Below, piece by piece: positions 11,861-22,824 of a stretch of DNA of 64,000 nucleotides. Under the pieces are notes generated by a model, which worked only from the letters and a program-made list of their open reading frames with translations, did not search any database and was not told the origin of the DNA. Origin of the DNA: Desmodus rotundus (taxonomy: Eukaryota > Chordata > Mammalia > Chiroptera > Phyllostomidae); assembly GCF_022682495.2 (NCBI RefSeq), contig NC_071387.1, positions 200,114,143 through 200,178,142 on the forward strand, given 5' to 3'. Position 1 is the first letter of the stretch. Each line of letters begins with the position of its first letter. The translations under genes and the position numbers were made by a program.

Positions 11861-12299
11861 GGGAGCACTTGATATTGGTATGGTCGGTCTTGTCCGAGGT
11901 ACCAAGACTCAGCTGTCGAGCTCTGCAGTGTGGCTGACTTCTTCACTTCTTCACTATATCTTGAAGGTCCTTAAAGCAATGGTATGCCTCTGTGCTTGGC
12001 AAGGGAATAGATGCTAACAAAAAGGAGAGATTTTTTTTTAAATCAAAAGTTTTGGAGTATTCCGAAATAAAGTTAAGCACATTTCTTTTTCAACTGCATA
12101 CATTTAAGCTCCAAGGCAAAAGCTTTTGACTGGTGCAAAAAACATGGACCCTTTTAAACTCCCATCGGAAACTTCCAGTCCTTGTTGATTATAATTATTC
12201 TGCCGCTACCTGGTTGAAGATCACTGAAGAAGGTGGAAATAAAATACCTCAGCTAATCTGTGCTGAAACCTCCCTCCATTCAGATTTCTTAATAGCCAC
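11861..12299. other. Interior of the near-palindrome
   Basis: This 440-bp interior is not obviously symmetrical. Weak mirrored similarity is seen close to the centre, for example CAAAAGTTTTGGAG near 12,045 against CTCCAAGGCAAAAGCTTTTG near 12,110. That agrees with the centre of about 12,077 deduced from the outer arms. No gene was recognised. Confidence 0.5.
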
Positions 12300-12605
12300 A
12301 TACCTGCCCCAGGCTCCGATTCTATTCTTCTCGTTAAATTTCTTCCTCTGAAAGAAGGGCTAGTGTAAGTGGGGATGCCAGCCTGCCTGTTTCCATTCGA
12401 ACCACAGGGGGAAGCCACTCATTTGTATGCATTGCTGGTTTTATATACGTTCTTCCATTTTTTTCAAAATGCAAATCATTTTCCTAATCAAATAGCCACA
12501 TCAAATGCTCGTAGATAAAAGGGTCTGTGTTAAGTACTAGAGATATGAATATCAAACACAGAGGAACACGAATATTTAAGGATTAGTGGGGGAAACAATA
12601 CTACA
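12300..12605. repeat. Right arm of a near-palindrome
   Basis: This is the inverted partner of 11,545-11,860. Outward of about 12,605 the similarity fades, with only a short possible continuation around 'agagttg'. No target-site duplication was found at the outer ends, so this does not look like a simple transposon with terminal repeats. Confidence 0.85.
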
Positions 12606-13415
12606 ATTAGAAAACCAAAAACAACCAGAGAGTTGGGAGGAAAACCAGATATTTATACTACCCCAAAATTCAACAGAAAAGGTGATTATTGGATTTAAGA
12701 CAGACTATTCCATTTTTATCTAAGGATCAGCAAAATTTACTTTTATTGCAAATATTTTCTGTTTCTGGGCATGGGGTAGAGGCTGAATATTGGCGCCTCA
12801 TCTAGGCAGAAGGTCATTGCTGGGAGACAAAGGAACCAACAAAGCTTTTAAAACAGTGGCTCAGGGTTCCTATGACAATACTGGAAAATTGAAAGGTCTC
12901 AAGCACATGACTGGTTGCCTACCAAGGTATTTACTTAGTTTCGAAGCTGTATGGGAGGCTAAAGTCTAAAGCCCCTGGAAAGCACAGTGAAATATCCTGC
13001 ATTCTCATGAAATAATGACCTCTGAGATAGCACACCTGAACCAAATTACCTGCAGAATTTCAAGGTCAAAGTGTCAAGACAACTGACTGCCCACAGATGT
13101 TCTGGAGGTCCATATCATAGGAATAGTGATGAGCTGGAGGCAGAGTGAAACTTAGCAAAACTGTAACAGCCTTGACCTAGCTTAGTCCCTGGCTGTATAA
13201 TGGGCATGTATGATCTGCTTTTTCTGCCTATCAGAGGAAAGGTTAAACCTGTCTGAGGGAGATACTATCACCTGGAAACACTATTGTTTTTTTGTACCCA
13301 ATAAAATTAAAACTCTTGACATGAGATGAGGCAAGCCCATGTGGTGAACAACCAATAAAAAGAAGGGCAATAGAAGTGTGCTCAAAAATGATTAAGAGCA
13401 TGAGGTGCGCTGACA
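12606..13415. other. Unique sequence, no gene seen
   Basis: AT-rich DNA without a recognised exon or repeat. It leads into an A-rich stretch that marks the start of an old L1 relic. Confidence 0.5.
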
Positions 13416-13419
13416 CTTT

Positions 13420-14345
13420 AAAATAACTATAATTAATATGTTAAAAACAGAAAAAGAAAAATACATAAGAAAATAAAAGATTTCACAGAACTGAACTCTA
13501 TAAAAGGAAGTCATGCACATTCTGGAATGAAAAAAAAATATCTTAAATGAAGAATTTAGTGAATGCATTTAATAATAGATTGGATACATTGAAAGACTGG
13601 ATTAATACATTGGACAATAGATTAAAGGAAATACCTAGTGAAGTACACAGAGGAAGAAAATATGAAGGTAAAAAGTGAAATATGAGGCTCATGTAGGACA
13701 TGCTCAAAAATTGTGTAACTGGATTCAAAAAAGAAAAAAATATAGACTGAGACAGAAGTAATTCTTGAACAGATAATGGTAGATAATATTCCACAACTCA
13801 AGGAGGCCTCAAATCATAAACCCAAGAAGCTTAGAAAACCCCAACTGAAGAAAATCATATACAGCTAACTGGCTGAAAAGCAAAGACGCAGAGAAAATCT
13901 TGGCAAGTGCCACAGGGGAAAAAAATAACCTTAAAAGAAACCACAATAATACTGACAGGTGACTTCCCATCAGAAGTGATAATAAAACAGAATACTGTTG
14001 AGTAATATAGTTAAAGTGCTGAAAGAAAATAACTACCAAGTTTGATTTCTATATGTAGTGACAACATCCTTATAGTGACTTCTGGGTTATTGTCATCAAT
14101 AGACTGATTTAACAAAGAAAAACAATATAAGAAGTTCTCTCGGTAAAAGGAAAATGAGCCTAGATGAAAGCAGAGACGTCGGTGGGAATAAAGAACATGA
14201 GAAAGAGTAAACATATAAGTAAATACAAATAAAATTGACCATACAAAACAATATCATAATATTTCATGGAGTTTAAAATACCTATTGCATTAAAACACAT
14301 GAAAACAATAACAGAAAGAGCACAAAGACGTAAGTAGATTTAAAG
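13420..14345 (+). mobile_element. Old L1 or HAL1 relic, ORF1 and downstream
   Basis: The A-rich plus strand follows the ORF1 region of old L1/HAL1 elements. A block with AAGAAGCTTAGAAAACCCCA, then AAAGACGCAGAGAAAATCTT, then CATCAGAAGTGATAATAAAA and GTGCTGAAAGAAAATAACTA keeps the consensus order. The downstream part, with 'taagtaaatacaaataaaattgacc' and 'gcattaaaacacatg', fits the HAL1-like 3' region. The frame is broken many times. Confidence 0.7.
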
Positions 14346-15092
14346 TATTCTGAGGTGGTAGCCTTTGAAGGAAGTGGTAAAAATAATACTTTGTAGGACT
14401 GGCAAGAATGCATGGGGGCAGTTCTGAAATTGTGTTCCCTGAAGCCCAGCCCCAGGACTGAGGACACCCAGTGCTAACATCGTTCGCTCTTTCAAACCCC
14501 ACGAGGGCATCCCACTTCCTTGCAAGGAGCCTTTCACTTCTATATCCTAATAAATTTTCCTTGACCAGAATTAAAACCACACTAGACCTAAATCTCATTA
14601 TTTCCTCTACCTTCGAGTAATCAGCTTTCATTAAGTCAAGAATTTGTCAAGCCCATTGTCTTTGGAAGAGCAAGGCTGCCAACTAGTGTTGACACATTCA
14701 CCCCACCATGTTTTTAACAGTTTACCTCTCTGATGCGCACCGCTAACATCCCTTTTTCTGGACAGCCGGCTGGTAGCTAAGCTTTTTAGCCTTAACTTAG
14801 TGAGCTTCCCGTCTGCTTTGCAGCTCTAAGGAGCAAGCATAATTTACTCATTTCCATTTCTCTCCTTCAATTCAATCTGTTTCTTTGAACAAGGAATAAC
14901 CAATCCTTTCAGAGACATGTTATGATTCCATTCCATCGGGTCTATGAGATAGTTATGAGTTCCTGTTTGTTTATTTGTTGTTTATATTTTATTTATTATC
15001 TATACCTAGCTTATGGACCAGTCATCTTGCTCTTATACATCTTTGCATTCATTTCCTCTATGAATTTCAGTCTATTTTTTTCTATCTCAATA
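14346..15092. other. Unique sequence, no gene seen
   Basis: No family or exon was recognised. Overlapping minus-strand frames at 14,290-14,631 lack any protein motif I know, and two of them are open over the same bases, so they look like chance. Confidence 0.5.
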
Positions 15093-15325
15093 GTGATGTA
15101 AATAAAACACGGATTCTGGAACTAGACTATCTTGTTTCAAAATCCCAGCTGCAGTAACCACTAGGTAATCATAAACATTTTTCTTAATTTTTCTTAAGTT
15201 CTCTGCCTAAGTATCCTCATCTGTAAGATGACAATGAAGATAATAATAGGATCTACTATTATTTGGGATTGGGCAGTCAAATTAATATAAATGAGACTCA
15301 ATAATTTGTGCTGGACAAATATCAA
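15093..15325 (+). repeat. MIR SINE relic
   Basis: 'attctggaactagac', 'aaatcccagctg', 'tcctcatctgtaagatgacaatgaagataataatag' and the terminal 'aataatttgtgctgg' follow the MIR order on the plus strand. The middle is disturbed by a short T-rich insertion. Confidence 0.65.
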
Positions 15326-16955
15326 CATGTTCAAAACCTACAGGCTATTTTTCTTAATCCTCCTTATTTGTTAGTTTTTTTCATATCTTGCTTTATGCAA
15401 TATTTTCATTATATTTTTCACACTGAAGTGTAGAAACCTTTCCAATCTTTTGCTGATTTCAACAACAAAACCTTCCTTGTACTGATCTAAACTTTTCTGC
15501 CCCCATGCATGCCTTCCACTTACTGGTCTAGTCCTGCCCTTCAGGGCTTCCGCAAACAGAGCTGTTTCATTCCCAGCATACAAGCCCTTTCAAAGCAGCG
15601 TTTGATCCGCTCCGCGCAGTCTCATCTGTAAACTAAGTATCTTCATTTCCTCTCTTTTTCCAAGAAGGATTCTACCTCTGTTTTATCACTTTCTGTGCTA
15701 GCGGGGAGGGTGAGCTGCCTCTGCTCTGCTGACCTTCTCGGGATCATACACCTTGCCCAAAGGTGTGTCATTTGCAGTTGAACCCCGAAAACCTCCGATG
15801 TCCTAGCGCTCTGCAATGAAGAAACAGCAATTTTTTTAGATCACCAAATTATCACCCCAATGCATACAATCAGCTGAGCTCTGAAGAACTAAAAATTAAA
15901 CTGTATATTCATTATGTTTTAATTGGTGATAGGAAGCAAGGTATGAAGTTCTGACTTGCCCTGGTTAGCCAAGGAGTAGCTACACTCCTACCAGGTAGTA
16001 AAAGAAGCAGGAGTGGGAGCTCCAAAGGAGAGAGGGGGCAGAGAAAGGCAAAGCTGAAAAGGAAGGAGCACTGTGGGATGCAATGGGAAACAAAACAAAT
16101 GGGGCCAGGCGTGGAAGACGGATGTCACCTTTCCTTATAGGCCCAGAGCTAGCCTCAGTGCAAACAGCTCCCCTGCAAGTACACTGTGAGAGACGGACTG
16201 ATTCATGAACACTTCAAAACTGTGAGTTAAATTTGGCTTGGGAAATGGAAAACACTCAGTGTTTAATCTGTCTGAAGGTTTTTGATACTTTTTTATTTCT
16301 CTCACCAACAATATCTTAGAAGAGCCCTCTGATGTTAAGGAGCCCTTTCTCAGTGATCTTGAAAGGATTCTCTCTCTCTCTCCCCCTGCCCCCACTTCTG
16401 AGAACAGGAAGTTACTTTCTGTAAAGTAAACAAATCAGAATGCTAAAGGTTACTTGTTTTCAGTTCACAGCTTTAAGCCCCGGGTAGAGCGGTCAGTTCT
16501 GGCAGTCCTTGTCTTCTACTGCGGTAAACCGCCCATTGAGCAAATGCTCAGCTGGTTCCTTCTTGTGCCTGGGGAGTAAGCTATGCCTAATAAGACCTAG
16601 TGAGCTTTGAGACAGAGTCTTCTTTTCATAAACAATTTAGGAATCATGCAACTGATTTTCCTATATCAACTCACCAACGTTTATTTGCACAACTAGAAAA
16701 CTTTTAAACCACTACAACCCAAAGCAATAGTATTTGTACCCGTCCCCCAACACACTATCATTCTGTATGCCACGAAGGAACTGAATATTCTCTAATTTTG
16801 AATATCTATGTGTGGTGGGGGATCCACGAAGAGGCTTGTTCGCATTCTTCACTGAGAATGTTGGACTACGCAGCTAGCTGGGAGTGGGTGCAGAGTACTC
16901 ATCAGATTCCCAGAGGGGTTTTTGAAACTTCGTTAGACAGGATAAGCCAGGAATG
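15326..16955. other. Unique sequence, no gene seen
   Basis: No gene or repeat was recognised apart from a short CT run at about 16,370-16,382. Minus-strand frames at 15,371-15,583 and 16,135-16,395 have no recognisable domain or splice context. Confidence 0.5.
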
Positions 16956-16959
16956 TTGT

Positions 16960-17345
16960 AGTAACAAATAAGTCCCGGAATATCAATGACTTAGCATACC
17001 TGTGTTTTATTTCTCGCTCATGTATGAAATGCAGTTTGATTAAGGCAAGGGGCAGGGAGGAGCACTCAGTCTCTCTCCCAGCCGCTTCTAGGCTAATAGA
17101 AGCTCCACCACCTTACTATGGCACCGTAAAGATGGAGACTTTCTTGGTTAGTGTGGCGGAGAAAAGGTCTCATACCTGTTCAGCTATGCTTCTTCCCAGA
17201 AGGGACATGTGTCACTTCCACTTACTTTACTCCATGGCCAGCAACCAGTTACATGGCCTCATCTAACTATATTAGGGCTGGGAAGTATAATTTCTTGTCT
17301 GTCTAAAAAGAGAGGAAAATCTGATATTCATTTTGCAAGAGAAAT
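16960..17345. repeat. Ancient mammalian interspersed repeat, family not named
   Basis: The order 'gttttatttctcgctcatg...cagggaggagcactcag...gggacatgtgtcacttccact...ggccagcaaccagttacatggcc...gggctgggaagtataat' matches a mammalian repeat consensus that I remember, but whose name I cannot give with confidence. It is probably LTR-derived. Confidence 0.4.
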
Positions 17346-17421
17346 TTCTACCATGGACCCTAAGAGACCTGGGTTATACTAGATATTCATCAGATCATTT
17401 TATCAAAAATTAATCTCTCCA

Positions 17422-17644
17422 GCCCTGACTGGTGTGGCTCAGTTAGCTGGGTGACCTTTCTGCAAAGCATAAGGTCACTGGTTCGATTCCTGATCAGGGC
17501 ACTTGCCTGGGTTGTGAGTTTGGTCCCTGGTCAGCGAGTGTACAAGAGGCAACCAATCGATGTTTTTCTCTTGAGTCGATGTTTCTCTCCCTCTCTTTCT
17601 CCCTCCCTTCTCTTATCCTTAAAAATAAATAAATCTTTAAAAAC
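17422..17644 (+). mobile_element. VES-type tRNA-derived SINE
   Basis: The head starts GCCCTGACTGGTGTGGCTCA, a B box GGTTCGATTCC lies at 17,480-17,490, and the body ends in a CT-rich segment and an A-rich tail with AATAAATAAA. Flanking target-site duplications are TTAATCTCTCCA at 17,410-17,421 and TTAATACCTCCA at 17,645-17,656, with two mismatches. The family is specific to bats and is moved by L1. This is full length. Confidence 0.93.
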
Positions 17645-17656
17645 TTAATACCTCCA

Positions 17657-18236
17657 TTTGGTAGCTGGGACCCAGACTACTGGCTCTGTGTGGGGAGGGC
17701 TCAGCAAAGGGGCAATGGCCTCTGCTCACCCTGATGCCAGGCACTTCAGTCTCTCCCAGTATGCATGTGTGCCCTTTAAGCTGCTACCTGGTGCTGGAGC
17801 TTGGGGGAGCAAGTCTGAGTAGGTGAGCCCATGTGTGAGTTCCCCAATAGGAACTGCTTAGGGCTCCAGCAGCCTCCTCCACCCACTCAATCCTCGCTGG
17901 TTTTCATAGCCAGAAATTGTGGGGATTTCTCTTCCTGGCACTGGAATCTTGGGCTGGGGGGACTGGTGTGGGTCTAGGGCTCCTCGCTCCTGAGCTCTCC
18001 CTCCCAAACTTTTATCCACGTGGGTGTGGGACCAGCCCATTCTGTGCCACGTCCCTCCTACCAATCTGGGTGGTTGTGGTTTCTTCAATTCTACAGTTGT
18101 CGGACTTCCACTCAACTCCATTTCTGACGTTCCTGAGTGATGGTTGTTCCATATTTTAGTTGTAATCTTGATGTGATTATGGAAAGAAGTGAGCCATGTC
18201 TGCCTATGTCGCCATCCTGACTGGAAGCCCCACAGA
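17657..18236 (-). mobile_element. L1 5' UTR fragment
   Basis: The minus strand starts near 18,236 with a segment containing TTCCAGTCAGGATGGCGACA and continues through 'cacatcaagattacaactaaaatatgg', 'aacaaccatcactc' and 'ggctatgaaaaccagcgag'. This is the order of the L1 5' UTR in bats and other laurasiatherians. It stops at about 17,657, next to the SINE target-site duplication, without reaching ORF1. The upstream neighbour on the minus strand is ORF2, so the arrangement is not that of a single L1. Confidence 0.7.
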
Positions 18237-18893
18237 TTTTTAATCCACTCATGACCTGATGGGCACTCAGGCTTTTCCCAATTCTTGGCTGTTGTAAATA
18301 GTGCTACTATGAGCACAGGTGGGCAAAATTCTTTTTATTTGTCATTTCAGGATTCTTAGGGTATATTCCCAGCCGTGGAATCACTGGGTCAAAAGGTAAT
18401 GCCATTTTTAATTTTTTGAGGAAATTCTATACCATTTTCTACAGCGGCTGCACTGGTCTGCATTCCCAACCATGCACTACGGTTCCCTTTTCTCTACATC
18501 CTCACCAGCACTTGTTTGTTGATTTATTAATGATGGGCATTCTGACAGATGTGAAGTGAAATCTCATTGTGGTTTTCACTTGCCTCTCTCAGATGACTGG
18601 TGATGCTGAGCATTTTTTCATGTCTCTGGGCCATCTCTATGTCCTCTTTGGAGAAGTGTCTGTTCAGGTCCTTTGCCCACTTTTTAATTGGATTGTTTTT
18701 CTTCCTGGTGTGGAGTCATGTGAATTCTTCATATATTTTGGAGATCAGACCATTGTCTAATGCATCATTGGCAAATATGTTTTCCCATACAGTCGGTTTC
18801 CTTTTCATTTTGATGATGGTTTCCTTAGCTGTGCAGAAACTTTTAATTTGATGTAGTCTCATTTGTTTATTTTTTTCTTTATCTTATCATCTT
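18237..18893 (-). mobile_element. L1 ORF2 fragment
   Basis: The minus strand reads through the ORF2 region that follows the reverse transcriptase. It contains the equivalent of 'gacaaaggacctgaacagacacttctcc', then 'aatgcccatcattaataaatcaac', and finally the residues LFTTAKNWEKPECPSGHEWI. The reading frame ends abruptly at 18,237, where the L1 5' UTR begins. The C-terminal part of ORF2 and the 3' UTR are missing. Confidence 0.85.
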
Positions 18894-19216
18894 TCTAAAT
18901 ATTTATTCAAACAAGTCTATTAGCATATGTGTATATGTGTGTTTGTTTAATCAATTTGTAAACACTCTTTTATTATAGGAAGAGTAAATGTTTGACTGAT
19001 TTATGTGTTACAAGCAGTTTTCTTTTACTTTTAGTACAGTGATTTTTTCTTCCCACTGGGAAAACTAATGTTGTCATATATATATATATCTATCTTCATC
19101 TTATCTCCTAAATTTTCTGTCTTGCTATAGAAAGTCCTCCTTAGCTTTGATTTTTCTCTGAAAATTATTGCTATTATTTGTATTTAGTTAATTGATTTAG
19201 AATTTAAAAATATATT

Positions 19217-19797
19217 ATTCAAAAGGGGATCAAAACAAACTGAAATTATCTTTTGGAGGGCAGGTCCCTTATAGTACAGGCTTCCCCCACCAGGTGAGTG
19301 TTCTAGGAACCCATCTGTATCTGTGTACCAGCTGGTGTTGTTGTGAGAGGCCGCATTTAGCATCAGTGAATTTTTCTGAAGACTATTTCAATGTGTTTGC
19401 CCACTTCATGGTGGGTGATTTACAATGCCCCTGTCCACACTGCACTGAGTATTCAGCAGTTTTTTACACAAAATGGCATGAACCCCATGCCTCACCTTCC
19501 CTATTCACCTGATCTCACCCCAAGCAACTGTTTTTTGTTTGTTTGTTTGTTTGTTTCCCTGTGTGAGAAAAGTCCTCAAAGGGAAACATTTTGCCAATGT
19601 GGAAAAAATGAAACAATGGCAGAAGTACTAAAAGACATAAAAATTGACAAATTCAAAAACTGTTTTGAGCAGTGGAAAAAGTCTTATAGATGTATTTCAT
19701 CCAATGAGGAGTACTCTGAAGGTGTCTGAAGTTTAAACATGGTAGAATAAATACACAATGTTTTATAAATAAATTCCTTTTTTGGGATCCCCCTCAT
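19217..19797 (+). mobile_element. Mariner-type transposon family A, internally deleted, copy 1
   Basis: The ends are imperfect inverted repeats (GGGGATC near 19,225 and GGGATCCCCCTCATA at the right). A TA sits at the right edge. The sequence encodes the C-terminal end of a mariner transposase: the PHLPYSPDLTPSN block contains the third catalytic region, followed by a stretch ending KIDKFKNCFEQWKK and a C-terminal EYSEG. The catalytic N-terminal two thirds are absent and the frame carries a TTTG microsatellite expansion, so it could only move with a helper. The element at 34,792-35,313 is the same deletion derivative. Confidence 0.85.
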
Positions 19798-20120
19798 ATG
19801 ATACAAAGAAGAAAATCTTTTTTTTTTTATTCATTGGATGGAGCCAATTTGCTAGAAACAGTTATTTAGTACATTATCCTTTTTCTGCCCCATTAGCATT
19901 TTTCTTTTTATATATTAAGTTTCCATATAGCTCTGTTTCTGGAATATTTTACTCTGTGCCACTCATGTTTTTCTTTTCTTGTACCCATGCATGCTCATTT
20001 GATTGAAACAGTTCCCCTGAACTATTTTTGAAAATTTCTTGGCCATTTTTGGACACTCTTCTACATGAAATTTAAATTAATATCTATATCTATGTCTAAA
20101 TATAGATATAGACATATATA

Positions 20121-20791
20121 TCCTGTCCAGAAAAAGTCCAGCCATTGTTAATATAACAAGAATGGCTTGCACGACATTGATGTAACCTGGCAGCCAAGGT
20201 GAGTGGACTGGAATGTGCATGTGTGAACAATGGCGACTTCACTGTACTAGTCAGTGGGGGTGGTAGACACTGTTGAGTGAGCATGTGTACTGTGTGGCTG
20301 TCACATTCATAATGACTGAGGGAGTAGAGCAACAAATCTGCATCACATTTTGTATTCAGCTTGAATATTCTTCCTTGGAAACTATTCAGATGACTCATAA
20401 GGCTACAGCTATGGGCAACTGGTGATTGGCAGCCTCATCATGACAATGTGCCTGTTCACGTATCAGGTCTCATGTACAGTTTTTTTGTGAAACATCAAAT
20501 CACACAGGTGACTCAGCCCCCCTATAGCCCAGACTTGGTGCCCTGTGACTCCTGGCTTTTCCCGAAATTAAAATCACCTTTGAAAGGGAAGAGATTTCAG
20601 ACTGTGGATGAGATTCAGGAAAACATGACTGGGCAGCTGATGGTGATTGGGAGAGCTGTGGTAGGTCCCAAGGTGCTTCCTTTGAAGGGGACTGAGGTAT
20701 TGTCCTGTGTACAATGTTTTTGTATCTTGTATCTCCTTCAGTAAATGTCTCTAGTTTTCATACTATATGTCTGAATACCTTCTGGCAGACT
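20121..20791 (+). mobile_element. Mariner-type transposon family B, internally deleted, copy 1
   Basis: The left end reads CTGTCCAGAAAAAGTCCAGC and the right end TACCTTCTGGCAGAC, a decayed pair of inverted repeats. The 5' part holds a transposase start region around ATGACTGAGGGAGTAGAGCA. The 3' part encodes TQPPYSPDLVPCDSWLFPKL and FQTVDEIQENMTGQLM, the C-terminal mariner transposase segment. The middle of the enzyme is missing. It shares its full layout with the copy at 54,902-55,544. Confidence 0.85.
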
Positions 20792-21182
20792 GTGTGTGTG
20801 TATGTGTGTATTCTTTTCTGAATTTTTAGTTGAAGTTTTTGTTAGTTTGTCTTCTTTTTTATTGAGTTGTAAGAATTATTTTTATATTTGAATATAATTT
20901 ATTTAATAAATACATCTATTATAAATTGTGACTTGCAATTTCATTTTCTTAATGGTGTTTGAAGAGCAGTTTTTAAAATTTGTAATAAAATCCTACTTAT
21001 TCATTTTTCTTTTATAATGAGTAATTTTTGCATCTTGTCTAGTAATTTTTTTTTTTGTCTACCACAGGATTAAGGCTTTCTCCCACTTATTTTCTAGAAG
21101 TTTTATAGTTTCAGTTTGTATTTTAGTCTATGATCCTCTTTGAATTTTTTTAGAAAGTGAGGTACATTTTGAGGTAACACAT

Positions 21183-21680
21183 CTGTGTCTGAAAAGTTGC
21201 CGGGTGTGCCAGTCAGTCCCTCGGGAACTGGCACCCACCTGGCATCATTTGGTGCTGGTCGGCACATCCGCGTCCTGCTCCTACGCTGGGCACAGATTTC
21301 TAGAAATGCATTCCTGCCCAGGCCCCGTTCTATCACTGGTTTCCTGAGGCTGCTTGCTCATCTCCGGAGAGTTCCTGCCCCTTGATTCCTTTGCTCCTGC
21401 TCTGTCGACTTGCCTCTCAGCAGATCACGCTGGTGCATGCCCTGTGTTTTTGCTGCTACTTGCAATATTGCACCAACACCATTACCCACTGCCTCTTCTC
21501 CAGCTGCACTGGACATCCTCCAAGCGCCTGCACACAGCCCTTCCCCCTGAAGCCTTCTGGGCCTTGGACGAGTCTGGCACCTCCCATTTGCATTGGTATG
21601 ATTGCCACCACTCCATGGAGGCAGGCAGGGGCTGTATCTCATGCATTTCTTTATGTCCCTTGATCTGCCCTGTGATGGTA
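21183..21680. other. GC-rich unique sequence
   Basis: This 500-bp stretch is much richer in GC and CpG than the L1 to its left. Frames are open on both strands (21,354-21,746 plus, 21,358-21,642 minus), which is expected from composition. I recognise no protein motif. Confidence 0.4.
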
Positions 21681-21681
21681 A

Positions 21682-21930
21682 GTGTCAGCCTGAGTCCCGG
21701 GATGGCCAGATTTTTGGCTAACCAATATTTCAGGGAGTGTCCGTGAGGGTGTTTCTGGATGAGATTAGTATTCTATTTGGTACATTGAGTAACATAGATT
21801 ATCACTCAAGGGCATGGGTGTCATCCAGCCCCTTGAGGACCTGAATAGAACAAAAAGGTGAAGCAAGGGGAACACTCTCTCTGCTTGACTGGTTGAGACT
21901 GGGGCTAGTTCCAGGGGTGCTCCTGTTTCA
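21682..21930 (+). repeat. Ancient mammalian interspersed repeat, family not named
   Basis: 'ccagatttttggctaaccaatatttcag', 'gtgagggtgtttctggatgagatta', 'ccagccccttgaggacctgaatagaacaaaaagg' and 'tctgcttgactgg' appear in an order I know from a widespread old mammalian repeat. I cannot name the family with confidence. Confidence 0.5.
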
Positions 21931-21937
21931 ACAGCAA

Positions 21938-21976
21938 GAATGTGTGTGTGTGCACATCTGCACACACACACGCACA
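21938..21976. repeat. TG/CA microsatellite
   Basis: A TGTGTGTGTG run is followed by CACACACACACG. The switch from TG to CA gives a short self-complementary stretch. Confidence 0.85.
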
Positions 21977-22584
21977 TCCACGTGTTGCCCTAGAACAATG
22001 TCTACCATTTCTATTGCCTCCCTCCCTCTCTGCTGTACAAAAAAGTAGAAAAACAAATATTTTTTTAAAAACTGAATTTTCAAATCAATCTAAATTTTAT
22101 AGAGATGTTTGAAACCATGAATTGTTTTCACAGCGTCTTACTGCAGAGTATCGATGGCATAATGGCATGATTTAATTCATAAATTCGAAAGCAGAATCTG
22201 TGGCATAGACTGTGCTTTCAAATTGAAGGCAATATACAGTTGTTCACAGGCGATTTGGTCTGAGTACAATTTATTTGCTTTCAGACAGTAGTTTCAGGAG
22301 CCTGGGTTGAGACTGTCTGGTCAATTCAGAAATAAGGGAAGCTCAGACTTGCTCTCTTTGACCGGGGCAAGACAGCTTGCAAGTCTTTGTTCCCGAAGGG
22401 CAGTACATTGTATCACATTCATTATCCCAAAGCTGGCTGGCAGAGGTCATAAAAAATACATTTTGCAAAAAAGTTTCCAAGCCATTCAACCCTACAAATT
22501 ACCTAGACACTTAGCTCTCCTCTTAGGAAAAGAACATACCCCTACCCATCCCCCCCAAAAACCAGGTAGCCTTTTCATTTCTGA
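21977..22584. other. Unique sequence, no gene seen
   Basis: No recognised exon or repeat. A 100-codon plus-strand frame at 22,307-22,609 runs into the SINE target site and has no known motif. Confidence 0.45.
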
Positions 22585-22600
22585 CTATTTCGGTTTATTT

Positions 22601-22808
22601 ATTTTTTAAAAGATTTTATTTATTTATTTTAGAGAGGGGAAGGGAGGAAGAAAGAGAGGGAAAGAAACATCAATGTGTGGTTGTTTCTTGCGTGCCCCCC
22701 ACCGGAGACCTGGGTCCCAACCCAGGCATGTGTCCTGACGTGGAATCCAACAGGTGACCCTTTGATTCACAGACCGCCACTCAATCCACTGAGCCACACC
22801 AGGCAGGG
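22601..22808 (-). mobile_element. VES-type tRNA-derived SINE
   Basis: The reverse complement begins GCCCTGCCTGGTGTGGCTCA, carries 'gagtggcggtctgtgaatcaaag' and ends in a purine-rich and A-rich tail. Target-site duplications are CTATTTCGGTTTATTT (22,585-22,600) and CTATTTTGGTTTATTT (22,809-22,824), differing at one base. The normal B box is altered by a deletion in the 'gttggattccacgtcagg' region. Confidence 0.92.
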
Positions 22809-22824
22809 CTATTTTGGTTTATTT

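Larger units (their letters stand above)
18894..21182 (-). mobile_element. Old L1 relic in three pieces
   Basis: Pieces at about 18,894-19,216, 19,798-20,120 and 20,792-21,182 read as minus-strand old L1 ORF2. The middle piece has 'gttatttagtacattatcctttttctgcccc' and the last has 'tattgagttgtaagaatta...tttcattttcttaatggtgtttgaagagca' and 'tctagaagttttatagttt'. Two mariner derivatives separate the pieces. The first piece is the least certain. Confidence 0.65.

Noticed and set aside
17858..18316. 152-codon minus-strand frame as a gene
   Set aside because: The first 30 residues are L1 ORF2 and the rest is translated L1 5' UTR across the junction near 18,237.
19391..19729. 112-codon open frame at 19.4 kb as a host gene
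   Set aside because: Its protein is the C-terminal end of a mariner transposase interrupted by a TTTG expansion; it belongs to the transposon.
20086..20120. TATAGATATAG-type palindrome before the family B mariner
   Set aside because: It is low-complexity AT sequence at the edge of a TA-targeting element and needs no special explanation.
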